In this document: in pieces, positions 1 through 11,608 of the stretch
Layout of the letters: each line of letters starts with the position of its first letter
Position numbering within the stretch: the stretch's first letter is position 1
Assembly (NCBI GenBank): GCA_026545225.1
Contig: CM048845.1
Span: 96,226,533 to 96,290,532, forward strand
Reading direction: 5' to 3'
Length of the DNA stretch: 64,000 bases
Origin: Cornus controversa
Taxonomy: Eukaryota > Streptophyta > Magnoliopsida > Cornales > Cornaceae
Translations under genes and position numbers: made by a program
Notes under the pieces: model-generated
What the model saw: only the letters and a program-made list of their open reading frames with translations
Database searches by the model: none
What the model was told of the DNA's origin: nothing

Positions 1-273
1 GTGAGAATGAATCTTTAACTCTTGAGTACAAATCTATACAATATTACATACACCTCTATACATTTACTTTAAAATTTTATCACTTGGAAATTAAGAATTT
101 AAAATGGTGAATTTCACCAGTACTTTAATTGGTGAGGAAAAATTAGTGAAATTTAGTGGTGAAAAATTAGTAGTTACTCGGGGGGACGGGTAAGTTTGTT
201 AAAGGTAGAGATAAATTGTATATTTTGCATGGGAAATCATAAAGAACATAATGGCATAAATGTCATTTTAAAA

Positions 274-790
274 CTAAAACAAAATATGGAACCAATCATA
301 AACTGTCGGACTTCTAGGCTTCGCGCTTTCCAATTCTTCAGGTGACGATTTTGTCCTTGTCAATCTCTTGAAATACGCACGACCACGAGGCGTTGTCGCT
401 GCACCAAAATCATGCCCCCCACAAGAAACCAAAATAAGAAACAAACCCCCAAAAAACTCATAACACTTTCATACACACCCTCATCATCATTAAATCTCAT
501 GCATATATGACAAGAAACTAGAAAGAATTACGTGAAAAAGGTGAAGCCGGGGTACTTGAGTCTGCCGGAGAAGTCGGGACAGATTTCCAGTCACCGGAAA
601 CGTTCCGAAAATTGGATTTGATTGGGAGGATGATGATGCTCCGAGTTACTGAGATTTCATCGGGTGGTCTGATGATTGGAGGAGGAGATTGGACGGCGGA
701 GAATGAATCATACTTGCGGAGTTTGCCAAGGCCGGTGTCGGGTGTTGGGCCGGCAAATGTTTCATCCCAGAGTTTGTGGAGAAACCCCAT
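274..790 (-). CDS. Dormancy/auxin-associated (DRM1/ARP-type) protein
   Basis: Two exons on the minus strand, 790-532 and 398-274, joined across a 133-bp intron (GTAATT donor, TGCAG acceptor). Together they give 384 bp, 127 residues plus stop, in one frame. The N-terminus MGFLHKLWDETFAGPTPD followed by GLGKLRK is the signature of the auxin-repressed/dormancy-associated family (PF05564). A VTRSIIIL segment follows, then a Ser/Pro-rich stretch. Exon 2 supplies the family's C-terminal block, with FKRLTRTKSS and PRSPTVYDW. If the intron is read through, the frame stops at 518 and lacks this block. Family members are small, disordered, growth-repression or dormancy markers whose transcripts fall with auxin; the biochemical function is not established. 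I start at 790 because the family begins MGF or MGL; codons further upstream only read through a TA microsatellite (about 813-842) that lies where the promoter or leader should be. Confidence 0.88.
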
Positions 791-810
791 GTCTTCTTCT
801 AATGTAACAA

Positions 811-845
<35 letters not shown>

Positions 846-3800
846 GTGATACCTCTGCTTACGACCGTTACCAAGATATGGGGATATTGGCGAAGAGAGG
901 AGATAACGGGCGCTTTTGTTTAGTGGAAAGACTTTTTAGCTGTGTGAGATTGGGGGACTGATGGTGTTATTATAGAGAGAGAGAGAGAGTCTAGTCTTCA
1001 AATGGCGTAAAGTGAGAGAGAGAGAGAGAGTCTAGTCTTCAAATGGCGTAAAGTGAAAGTATGTTTTTTTTGGTTAACATGGCTTTGTTTCTAGCCATCC
1101 AAACAAGAGATGAAATGGCTTTATGAAAGATATACAAACTTAAATTTTCTTTGACACATGAGTCGCTAACTGTCGATGGGTTGTTAATGAAACAAATTAG
1201 TATCGAGTTTATACTTTATATATATAAATCATATTTTATCCATCAATTTGTCATATTAATTATATATATATAGAGAGAGAGAGAGAGAAATTAGATTTTA
1301 CTAGTAGGTTGATTTACTCGGTACTGCAATTCGAATATAACATACAGAACAATAATATTTTGACATAAAATTAATTTGTCACTAAAAATTCAAATAGTTA
1401 TTAATTTATTTTTAATTTTTCTTAACACTCAAAATTTAATTTTAAAGTTTAAAATTATATGAAACACTTTGTAAAAGTAGATTGGATTGCTAATTTTGTT
1501 AGGAGAGCCGAGTGGAGCCAAAGTTTGAGACTCCAATACAGCTAAGCTATAAGCGGAGCCCAAAGTATAGGATTTTAGAATGGGCCCACCTTATTATATC
1601 ATACCACGTCATCGGATAAGATTGAAATTTAGATCTACCAAACACTTAAGATCGATGTGAATTTTAAAGGGACCCACAAACAGTAACGTGACAAGGATGC
1701 GGCTAGAACTAGTGCAAGAGGGCTAACAGTCACGTGACAAGGATGTTGCTGGTGCAAGGGCCAAGACTAAGAGTGACTTATCTTGTTAGGGCAACCAGTG
1801 AAATTTGGTTCTCCAAATTTAAATTTTAGCTAGTCACTTCAATATTTTAGTCGGTCACATTATCATGTTAAAATTTTTAAATTTTAACTGCACAACTGAT
1901 TCTTTAGATTTTGAATATCCACACAATTAAATAATCTTACACAATTAAATTAATCTATAATTTTATACATATACATATATATGTTAAATTTTTTTATGCT
2001 TTTTTAACTTAAAAAATTCATAATTTTTTCGTTTTAAGTCAAAAAACAGTTTATATCGTACTCAAATTAAATCTCTCGAAATTATCTTACTAACAAAATT
2101 AATTTTATCAAAAAATTCAATTTATAGTGAAAATTATTGAGATTTAAGTAAATGATACATATATGTATATATATATATATATATATACACATGGCACGAA
2201 TTTTTATAAAAATAAAAACAAAAAAAATAATAAAATAATGTATTTGGTTCGCTTGGTGATTCGCTGAATCCGGCGAAGCACCGAGTGAAGCACTGGTAGA
2301 ACCCATTATTTTAGCCATTTCATTATTTAGCTATAGTAATTTTTGGTTCCCAGACTTGTGTCGGGCAAACCCGATGCTGGTGCTCTTACACATTTATGGG
2401 TTCAAATGCCCTATACCTATTTGTTGGTTTGTAATTAATTTGAAAAGGTTTGTTAACAAATGTGACTATCTCATATTTTTAACATTTACATTTAGTTTTG
2501 AGAAAAAAAATAACATTACACCACAAGTCTTAATAATAATATATACTAATTACTTTACTAGCTAAATAATTATTTGTACGTACCAATGAGTTTCTTTCAT
2601 CTTTTAACTAATTAAATTTATAAAATAGGTGGGCTTTAATTACTAATTGAATCTCGTGTAAATCAGGATCAAATATACTCCTTCTTTTTTCTGATCAAAC
2701 TCGATTAGAATAAAATATACTTTATTTAGATCATTAATATCCAATTAACTAAACCTTAAAAATTAGTGAAGATTTTATTGCTTAAATTTGAAAATATGAA
2801 GCTTATAGTTAAACTTTTTCTTTTACTTTTATTTTTTTAAATTAGCACTTTTGTTCTTTTAAGGAGCAAACAAGATATTATTAACATGTCATGTTAATTT
2901 GGGATTTATTTGACGGAAAATCCGATCTAGCTAATCCAATTTCAAATTTTATTTTACTTACATTATTCATTGGTGGTATGGAATGGTTGAGAAATTTCCA
3001 ACAAGGTCCAATTTAACTCTGTGTTCCTTCCAAAAATAAAAATAAAAATAAATCTTTGTGGTTACTATATCCTTTTCAACCTAACTACATGGAGTGTTAC
3101 TTGAGATAATATTAACTTTATTACATCTCACTTTTTCGGATCCTTTCTTGTTCTTTCCCTTTCGTGTCTGATGCAAGAATAATGTAACACTCATGTTATA
3201 TTTAGCTCGAAAATGCAACACCATAAAACTGAAAATTTAACACTTTTTTACGTGGTTGTTGTGTTGTTGATTTAAAATTTTTATGTTAAAGATTTAACGT
3301 TTGTGTTCTCTATTCAAAATAGTTAGCTTATTAATTGATATAAACACATGGCACCAGAAGAGAAAGAGGAGAAGATCCTGATCAATAATATTGCAATTTA
3401 TTGGCTACACAGTGATATGAGATTTAATATATTTATTCTGATTATCTAACCGCTTGAAAGGGAAGGAAATGAGAATTAAAAAATTAAAATTTATTTAAAC
3501 TAAATCATACGTTGCAATCAAATTTTATATTCTATTTCTTTCGAGGAAACTAAAGTTTCATCTTTCACTAACTTATATAATTTATATATTTTAATGTATT
3601 TCGACATGATTTTTTTTTTGGCAAGACCAATTTTAATAGCAGTTATACATCTCACTATAAGTATTTCAGTGACATCCATTTGTTGGATCTCTAAAGTGTA
3701 TTTACCCATTGAATTGTTATTATAATAATTTTGCACAAAATGTTGAGAGGAGTAAACAAAACCCTGAGCAACATCAGTTCAGTTGCATGTAGCTGCAACT

Positions 3801-4668
3801 GCTAGGGTTAAATGGCTTAGGAGTTCAGTGGATCCATGGCCGATATATATATATATATATATATATAGAATCAATCAACCCTTAAAGACATTTTATTGCT
3901 GCCTTTATTGTCCCCTACCTATCGAAAGTAATGCAAATAATCAAATAGTTGAAAACACATTAATTTTGTGATTTAATATAGAAGGAGATGGCGGCTTGGA
4001 CGCCAACCAAATACTTTTAATTATAAGTATTAATTATGATCAATGTCCAAGCTCTGCCTGATCGACAATAATTCAAGTTTGAAATTAATCACTTTATATA
4101 TAAGAATAAAATAATATCAAACGGTCAGACAAGTCTCTAGCTAGCTTCCCGGCCCCTTCAAGCAGTCCATATAAGTAGGATCGGCACAAAAAAAAAAGTG
4201 TATAATGGTCATGAATATATGTGGAAATTAATTAAGCTTGATGGTATACCTTTTGTTTTCTTTCTGAAAATATTTACTACTAGTTGATGTCAATGGTCAG
4301 TACTCACTATTCATAGCTAGTCATGGTCATGGGTAACCTTCTTTAATTTCAATTCATATGTATATATAGTAGGGTAAGTTAATTTGTTCGTTATATACAT
4401 CATACCCATTTCAAGGATGGCCTAAGCACTCGTTGTCGAGTGATAAACACAATGCTTGCTATATATATATATGTATATATTGTGCCATATTACAGGCAAC
4501 CCAGTACATCAATAGTGAAATTTGGATAAAATTTAGTTTTAATGTCTACCAAGAAACACAGATGTTTGATATTCTTGATAAATAAACACAACATTAATTA
4601 AAAATGTCATTGCATTTATTTTACTTAATATATAGTAACAGGGCATGCATGGTTCAAACCCTGGATCA
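791..4668. other. Gene-free stretch with short repeats
   Basis: No supported gene. Contents: a GA tract with a 41-bp tandem duplication (about 980-1055); a diverged 46-bp tandem pair around an ACGTGACAAGGATG core (about 1682-1765); a dispersed repeat at 1786-2168; and TA microsatellites at about 2163-2188 and 3842-3867. Open frames here are short and cross microsatellites. About 2240-2400 looks like the end of another unidentified repeat. Confidence 0.6.
1786..2168 (+). repeat. Dispersed repeat, inverted relative to 59849-60228
   Basis: The segment beginning GGCAACCAGTGAAATTTGG and running through paired TTACACAATTAAATT motifs reappears as its reverse complement near 59849-60228, with many substitutions but the same order of motifs. 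No coding potential. This is a two-member dispersed repeat, probably a non-autonomous DNA element, though I could not fix terminal repeats or a target duplication. Confidence 0.55.
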
Positions 4669-5148
4669 TTAATACTGGAGCACATAGGTATAAGGACCTT
4701 GACCTAAAAACAGCAGGTTCCCAAGCAAGGCTTGGACAGCATCAAGCACCACCAAAGGAATCCTAAGGAAACCATTAGGGATTGAGAGAGTGCAAGTGTT
4801 AGGTGGTATGGTGACGCGTAGATAGCACTGGGCCGGGTCAATGAGTAGGGTATCAGCCACCGTGAGCACCAGGAAGTAAACGCCAGCAAGATTGGTGACA
4901 CCCGATTTCAGCACAGTTTGGGTGGAGCTGTTTCCACAGAGCAACTCAACCGGTGCTTGTGGGATTGTTTGGTATGTTTTAGCGGTGGCTATAGAAGCAT
5001 CAGCACAAACAATGGTGCCTCCTGTTAGTATGCTACCGATAGTCAGGCCATTGACTTTGAGGGCTTCAGATGATGATGGCATGGTAGCTGAGATAAATAG
5101 GCCGAGAGTGATAACAACAAGAAGGGTGCCACTTGAAGGAAAGGCCAT
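4669..5148 (-). CDS. Phylloplanin-like secreted protein
   Basis: Single-exon frame of 159 residues ending in TAA. Residues about 1-29 form a signal peptide (short polar start, hydrophobic core LLVVITLGLFISA, then small residues). The mature part has the layout of tobacco phylloplanin and Ole e 1-like proteins: an ADAS segment, ELLCGNSS, a SGVTNLAGVYFLVL strand, a QCYLRV strand, and NTCTLSIPNGFL before a hydrophobic C-terminal half. Cysteines near residues 48, 71, 107 and 114 fit paired disulphides in an apoplastic protein. Phylloplanins are secreted to leaf surfaces and inhibit pathogen spores; relatives are root or reproductive-tissue proteins, so the exact role here is inferred. A TA run at about 5191-5212, just upstream of the start, may serve as or lie near the TATA region. 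Confidence 0.85.
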   Translation of the reverse strand: MAFPSSGTLLVVITLGLFISATMPSSSEALKVNGLTIGSILTGGTIVCADASIATAKTYQTIPQAPVELLCGNSSTQTVLKSGVTNLAGVYFLVLTVADTLLIDPAQCYLRVTIPPNTCTLSIPNGFLRIPLVVLDAVQALLGNLLFLGQGPYTYVLQY

Positions 5149-5832
5149 TGAATTGCTAGCTAATAGCTATAAGTAAGTTGAGCTAGTGTATATATATATA
5201 TATATATATATAAGTGAGCTTCTCCTCTTGTACTTAATTCATCAAGATAGAGCTTCATAGCATGCAAATTTACAGGGAAGTCAAGAAAAGCGCAGAGTGC
5301 TTTTTAGGTAATTAATGGCTATTCACCAACTTGTCTTGTGGCCATATGTGAGAATATGCACAACTTTGTAGTATCTTCTTTTGCTGACTTGTGTTCATAA
5401 AGATGCGATCATAATATATTATATAGATTGTTATAACTGAAAGGAATTTTAAAACCGGCCTGTACTGATATCGAGGAAGTGTTCAATATATTTTCAATGA
5501 TCATCCATCATGCCCTCATCATCCTCCTCCATACCCCCACTTTTCCGCTTGAGAGAGAGGATGATTTGCTGTAATGGCATTAGGATGACTCCAAGCTCGT
5601 CCGCAGTGCATTCCTTTATGGGTAATGCCAACTAAAGTCAGCTTCTAAACCAACTTTTTGGGTACGTTTGAAGCATCCTTCTCCATATCCCATTTTTCAG
5701 CATATGAGAGAGAGATGGTGTTGTAAAGCCACAAGGCTGACTTCAAGATCATTCCCACAAACTGTTCCACGTCTTGATCACAGGAAAGCAAGATCATTCC
5801 CACAAACTGTTCCACGTCTTGATCATAGGAAA
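5149..5832. other. Phylloplanin upstream region with 45-bp tandem duplication
   Basis: No gene recognised. Two nearly identical copies of a 45-bp unit containing CAAGATCATTCCCACAAAC lie at 5744-5788 and 5789-5832. On the minus strand they fall in a 77-codon frame (5878-5645), so a 15-residue block is repeated. The frame has no family I know and runs into an LTR element; I treat it as chance or relic. Confidence 0.5.
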
Positions 5833-7232
5833 ACAGACAAATATTGTGAAGAATATATAAATGTCTATTTATAGGCAAATAATATTAGAGGTTAACTAAA
5901 TTTAGTAGATAAAAAATTTTAGTTTTAGATGTTTTAAGAGAAGGCCGGCGTAATAAATTTATGTGGTTTATGAAAAGATATATAATCTAATACCAGATAT
6001 AATAGGAAATATATAATTTAAAAGTCTTCGCAAATTTAAGGTGAGTTATATGAAACCAACTTAAGTTTAGAGACAAAATTTTGAAAGCGGCTCGCGAAAT
6101 CAATCTGGTAATGTTACCAACTATGGCTGCGAACATATACAAAGAAACTACAAAAGAGCGGCTCGCGTGGTACACAAATGCAGCTCATTAGAGCAATGGG
6201 AAGACTAAAAGTGTCTCGTTGGAGCGAAAACTGATTTGAAAATTAGAAAATGAGTTTGTTGAAATCAACGACTTTGATACACAGATGCTATGACTCGTGA
6301 AAGCAATCTGGTGATGTTACCAACAATGGTTGCGAACACATACAAAGAAGTTGCAAAAGAGCAGCTCAGTAGACAAATGCAGCTCATTAGAGTGATGGGA
6401 AGACAGAAAGCGGCTCGTTGGAGTGAAAACTAATTTGAAAATAAAAAAAGGAGTTCGTTGAAATCAGCGACTTTGACACATAGATGGTATGACTCGTGAA
6501 AGCAATCTGGTGATGTTACCAACAATGGTTGCGAACACATACAAAGAAACTGTAAAAGAGCAAACTCGTTGGAATGACGAGAAGACCGAAAGTGGCTTTG
6601 TAGCGAAAATTGATTTGAAAATCATAAACGAAGTTTGTTGAAATGAGCAACTTTGAGACACAGATGTTATGGCTTGTGAAAATAATTTAGTGATGTTACC
6701 AACAGTGGCTGCAAATACATACAAAGAAACTGCAAAAAAGCGAACTCATTGGAGCGACGTAAGACAGAAAGCTACTCGTTGGAGTGAAAACTGATTTAAA
6801 AATAAAAAAATGAGCTCATTGAAATCAGCTACTTTGACACACAGATGTTAGTGGGAGTCGATGAACTGAATTTGAGTTGGGCTGTCATATTTTCTTTTTT
6901 TATTATTTGCATATATATATAAGGCTCGTAGAAGCTATTTTCTACGATTGACCGCCGGAATGAAGCAAATGGTGTCATCCCCAGTAGTGACGGCAATTGA
7001 CAATGGAGACTACCAATAATTGATAAGCTCTGATCTATACCATGTTAGAAATAAAGAAATAAACAATATATAAATGTCAGTTTATAAGCATATAATCTTG
7101 GAGGTTAAGTAAATTTAGAAGATAAGAAATTATAGTCTTAAATAGTTTAAGAGAAGAAGTAAGAAACTTATGTGATTTAGGAAAAGATATATAATCTAAC
7201 AACATATATAATAGGAGATATATAATCTTACA
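5833..7232 (-). mobile_element. Small LTR retroelement (TRIM-like), non-coding relic
   Basis: Direct terminal repeats at about 5833-6022 and 7043-7232 (about 190 bp, TG...CA on the better copy) are flanked by the 5-bp duplication GGAAA (5828-5832 and 7233-7237). A primer-binding-like site TGGTATAGATCAGAGC on the minus strand abuts the right repeat, so the element reads right to left. The roughly 1-kb interior has no gag or pol and is largely a tandem array. This fits a TRIM-class element of copia type. The two LTRs have visibly diverged, so the insertion is not recent; it is a fossil with no coding capacity. Confidence 0.65.
6081..6850. repeat. Tandem array of about 180-205-bp units
   Basis: Four to five units, each containing GTGATGTTACCAACAATGG, then GCGAACACATACAAAGAA, then a GGAGTGAAAACTGATTTG-like segment and a GAAATCAGCGACTTTGA-like segment. 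The units start near 6100, 6306, 6505 and 6690, with a partial last unit. Units differ by substitutions and small length changes. The array is the internal region of the surrounding small LTR element. Confidence 0.8.
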
Positions 7233-8469
7233 GGAAAAAAGGAAGAAAGAGGAAGATATATAATCTTACAGGAAAAGAGGAAGAAGAAGAAGAAGAAGAA
7301 GATGATGAACATATCACAAATGTAGTAAAACTATATCTTCCATATCAGAAGCTAGCTATGGCTTATCTCTTGTGCTATGCCCATATTGGCTACTGGGGGA
7401 GGAGTTCGAGCGGACAAAAAAGTGTACTTGTATGCACCCTCCAACTAGAAAAAAGAAAAAGAGATATCCATATGGTAGAATTTTATTAGCCTCTGTTCAT
7501 ACATCATAATTAATGATAGAATTTTATGCCATGACATAATTAATTTAGTTATTAATCATTTATTTTGAAGTCGCATTTTTCCAGGAAACAAGTATACATT
7601 AATGGTTACATGAGGAACACCAAACTTAATAACAAGATATATGAAAGATTGGAAGTCTGAAACAGGCTTGTAGTTCAGACGGTTCCTGAAACAGTATTGA
7701 CGGCTTATTTAAGACTCTCAAGTTTAAGAACAAATCCAATACATAACATTTTTCTAACCCATTCTTATACCTATCTTGGGACCCATTGATTAAAGTTCAC
7801 ACTGACAACTTAATATATATTAGATAATAGTTAATTTTATGTTCAAAATATTGTCAAATGATGCATCTGTTTTCAATCTTCTCCTCCCAATTGAAAATGG
7901 AGCATGGACTAGCTGCATCACTGAGCAGCTTTATAAAGTTGGGTTGAAGATTTGATCATTGGGTATTAGCCTATGGAATGTAATTTTTAGCAGCTTTATT
8001 CGTTTTACAACTCTCCCCATATATCTTCGAAAAAATGGCTGCAAATAATCTCTTTTAATGATTTTACACCTCTCCCCATTTATTGATCATTTTGAGCAGC
8101 TTTATTACGTCCAGAAGGGCCTTAAGAGAAGTGTCTTGTCAAGAAAAACGGAAGTTTTCATTAGCAGAAGATACTACATAATAGGTATTTTGAAGTATTG
8201 ATATATTTTTCGGAAGAATGGCGATCACTCCCATGAAATATATGTCTAGATTTCCAACCAAAAATTGAAACATCTCTATATTCCAATATGACTTTCTCAG
8301 CAGTGTCAATATCCCTCTCACCACCATATAAGATCATCGAATGAACGGAGACGAGCTTAGAACTTTGTAGGGTTTCTTTATCAATAACAGTAAAATATAT
8401 AAATGGTGAGGCATCAGTCACAACATGATAGAGATCCGAGGTGGACTGAGAGAGGTGAAAGCCCAGACA

Positions 8470-8508
<39 letters not shown>

Positions 8509-9352
8509 ATATGACAGTGCTCATGTAAACCATTGACTCCTTGATGAAATACGAGAAAGTATGGATAAAGCATGGGTGTGAGAGAGCATGGGAGCTCTTC
8601 TCCTTTTTATCTTGATTGTCTAGGGAGCAGAGAGTTCAATGTGTCTCCCCAAAATTCCCCTTTCTTGGCTTTGCGCAATGTCCTTTTATAGGCCAAGAGT
8701 GAGATGGTGATGTCATCTCATGACATCACATAAAATGTGGGTTTATTAACACAATAATTAAAAGAGATAAATTTCTCCAGTAATTATAAAACAGTGTCAC
8801 TTAATTAAATGAAGACAAGTTGTACGGAAGTCAAAATGGTGTTTCTCTCTCAACAACTCCGGTTGAGAGTCGACTCGACGAACCCTGTACTTCAGCCACC
8901 AAACCAAGTACCTCCTCAGATCTCAGGTATTCCTGAGTCCTGCTCCCAACTCAGGTCTTCAGTTTGATGACGTCGTATATGCAGCGTAATTTGTACGTTG
9001 ACAATTTGACCAAGCTAAGTGGGTCGTTGTTGATGATATGGCATTGCCATATAACTTGCATGTTGACTATTTGACCCAGATAAGTGGGTCATTTTTGGTG
9101 ATGTGGCGTTACTATGTCAACTGAGATATATGACTACCTACAAACTTAAAAATCCTAAAATACACCATAATATTGGCACATTTTTGCTGAGAATTTTCCA
9201 ACTTCCATTTTTATCCTGCATGAGACAAAAGCGATTAATGTGTCGCCCCAAGCATCATCAGAGTCAGTGACAAAAAGGTGTAGAGATATATAGATCCCTA
9301 CATCTCTCCCCTTCAATTTTCCTCTCATTTTCATAATTATGCTCTTTTTAAA
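7233..9352. other. Unidentified region with TATA-like leader and short minus-strand frame
   Basis: On the minus strand a CCTATAAAAGG box (about 8682-8692) is preceded by two TGACATC-type motifs in inverted order and followed by a leader with a GA/CT tract (about 8472-8503). An 86-codon frame follows (8421-8161, containing TDASPFIYFTVIDKE and LVSVHSMILYGGERD). The frame resembles no family I can name. Further upstream two diverged copies of a roughly 65-bp unit with AAGTGGGTC cores lie at about 8993-9122. The layout could be a gene remnant or an old promoter-bearing repeat. Confidence 0.3.
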
Positions 9353-10289
9353 ATAAAATAAAAAATTTGGTGACCAAAATTAAAAAAAATTGCTTAACAG
9401 TGACCTTAAACCCAATAAAAGATAAATAGTGATCAATGTTGAAAAATAATTGTCAATGAGTGACCATTTAACTTTAATGTCCAAAATACCCTCCCTTTTA
9501 TTTAGAGATCCCTAATCCCTTCTTCGTCTTCTCCAATTTCAATTTTAAATATCAAAGCTTCAAAATGCATAAAAGGATTATAGAAAAGAAAGTATATATA
9601 TAGAGAGAGAGACTCTCTCTCTATATATATATTTAGACATATATGTTCATCTTACAATTAATGCTTGTGCATATATGATTTTTTTTTCTTTAATGGATTT
9701 TAGAACTCCAAAGATGTGGCAAGAGTTATAACTTGAGATGAATTAACTATTTGGGACTTGATATAAGAAAAGAAAGATTTAAAGAAGAAGTTGATAATCA
9801 ACTATCATGAGGTAGTAGACAATAAGTTTATTAGCCAAGTATATTCCTATCCTCCAATATTCCTTATTAATAATTAATTGCACCCAAATTATAAAAAAAA
9901 TTGGTTAATGAGATATTAATATACATGAATAAATAAATATATATTATTATATCTTCTTTACAATGTATATATGTTTATATATTGTATACAAGTCATTGGA
10001 TTAATATCTCATTAACCAATTTTTTTTATAATTTGGGTGCAATTAATTATTAATAAGGAATATTGGAGGATAGGAATATACTTGGCTAATAAACTTATTG
10101 TCTACTACCTCATGAATGTTCTAATATTTGGGTTTGAAAAATGAAGAAATGATGGGAATCTATGGAGAGAAGGAAGGGTATTTTGAGTTTTAAGATTAAA
10201 TGGTCACTCATTAGTAATTATTTTTTCAGTTTAGTTACTATTCACCTTTTATGGAGTTTAAAGTCACTAAAAAGTAATATTTTTTTCCC
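9353..10289 (+). mobile_element. Mutator-like MITE copy A, with inverted internal duplication
   Basis: Terminal inverted repeats of roughly 130 bp: the left arm has GGTGACCAAAATTAAA, GTGACCTTAAACCC and GAGTGACCATTTAACTTTAA; the right arm has the reverse complements but lacks the outermost 20-odd bases. It belongs to the same family as 38687-39577, whose 9-bp target duplication indicates a Mutator-like (MULE) origin. The interior has the family's TATA/GAGA microsatellite, but unlike the other two copies it carries a perfect 116-bp inverted duplication (9805-9920 and 10000-10115). No transposase. Confidence 0.75.
9805..10115. repeat. Perfect 116-bp inverted repeat with 79-bp loop
   Basis: Arm 9805-9920 and arm 10000-10115 are exact reverse complements over 116 bases, including a run of eight A paired to eight T, with a 79-bp spacer. 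Each arm carries AATTAATTGCACCCAAATT and CCAAGTATATTCCTATCCTCC. The related elements at 38687-39577 and 58460-59298 have this segment only once, so the second arm here is a secondary inverted duplication. Confidence 0.9.
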
Positions 10290-10719
10290 TTCTTTTTTCA
10301 TTTCTATTCTCTCCCATTCATCATCTAACATATACATATTTAACCTCTCAAAGTGAAAAGTTAACATCCCATCCAAAAAAAGTGAGTGAGTTTTTTTTCA
10401 ATATTTACGATTGAGTATATGAATTCTATGTTTTTAAGGTCATAGTCTCAGTCAATCCACGTACTATCATATTATTTTTACTATCTCTACCAACATTAGC
10501 TTTAGTTTTAATGTGAAGTATGTCATTTTTTTCTAACTGATGCACTTTTGATATAATCTTTTTATTTTGTGAAAATAAAGAAAACTCAAAAAACAAAATC
10601 AAAAATGGAGAAGTTTGATTATGTATGTGGTTTTAACTAATTTGAGTAGTAACATAATCCATATATCAAAATGTCCTTGAATATTGGTATGCACTTTTAG
10701 GTTTATATGTATATATGTA

Positions 10720-11006
10720 GGGAAATGATATTTGCACTCCTCCTTTTTAAGTTTGTAATTTCAATTTAAAAGAAATGACAGTTCCAACCTTAATTTCATA
10801 AGTGAATAATTATTTTTTTGAATTACACAACTACCCTTTCAGGTATCACCTCCCTCTTTCCCATCTTTAATGTTTCCAGTCTTTATAATATAAGGATAAT
10901 TATGAAATTATAAAATAAGGGATGACCCATTAATAAATTTAGGGATCTTGTCATTTTTTTTAAAAGAAAAAAGTTTAGAAAATAAGAATGCGAATATGAC
11001 CTCCCT
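10720..11006. mobile_element. Fold-back MITE
   Basis: The left end GGGAAATGATATTTGCACTC and the right end GCGAATATGACCTCCCT are inverted and imperfectly complementary, continuing inward through TTTAAAAGAAATGACA and its counterpart. No coding capacity. The target duplication is obscured by flanking TA repeats. Confidence 0.5.
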
Positions 11007-11143
11007 ATATATATATGTGTGATAATAGAATCATTTAAAAATGAAGGGGATTTTATTATCCTTATTATTATTATTATTTGGGAATTTTTATTCCTACTAT
11101 TAGGTATATGTGTTTAATATATCAACTTGTTGACTCTACACTT

Positions 11144-11608
11144 AAGAAGCACGGACACGAGACACGGGTACAACACAACACAACACAAACATGACAATAC
11201 GAAAAATTTTAAAAAAATAAGATACAGACACCGTGAGGATACAGTTATAAAATACTAATAATATATATTAATTATTCAACCAAAAAAAAAAACTATATTA
11301 CAGAAATACTTCAATTTATCATTAAGCAACTAAGAACCAAACAAACTTATAAAAAAAAATAGATAAATAGATTAAAGGATTAGACTTATTTAGTCCTCTA
11401 CATATATTTAGCTTATATTTTTAATCATAACTTAGTCACATATAATTTTCTTTCAAAATATTTGAATATATATCACTACTACGAAGTGTTTGATACGTGT
11501 TCGAAGAGTGTATAAAGAGTGTCCCAAAAAGAAAAAAGTTAGGACACTTCTATAAAGTATCCAATACGTGTTTGAAAAGTATCCGAGTGTCCAACACGGA
11601 TACGATAC
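11144..11608 (+). repeat. GTGTCC-rich dispersed repeat, copy 1
   Basis: Begins AAGAAGCACGGACACGAGAC and ends near GAGTGTCCAACACGGATAC. Its interior holds clustered GTGTTTGATACGTGTTCG-like motifs. A reverse-complement relative lies at 57618-58098 with the same motif order, and more distant relatives lie at 44533-44915 and 56995-57295. Probably a non-autonomous DNA element. Confidence 0.6.

Noticed and set aside
10162-10356. 64-codon frame
   Set aside because: Lies in the right terminal repeat of the MULE copy and recurs in inverse at 38694-38876; it is repeat DNA.
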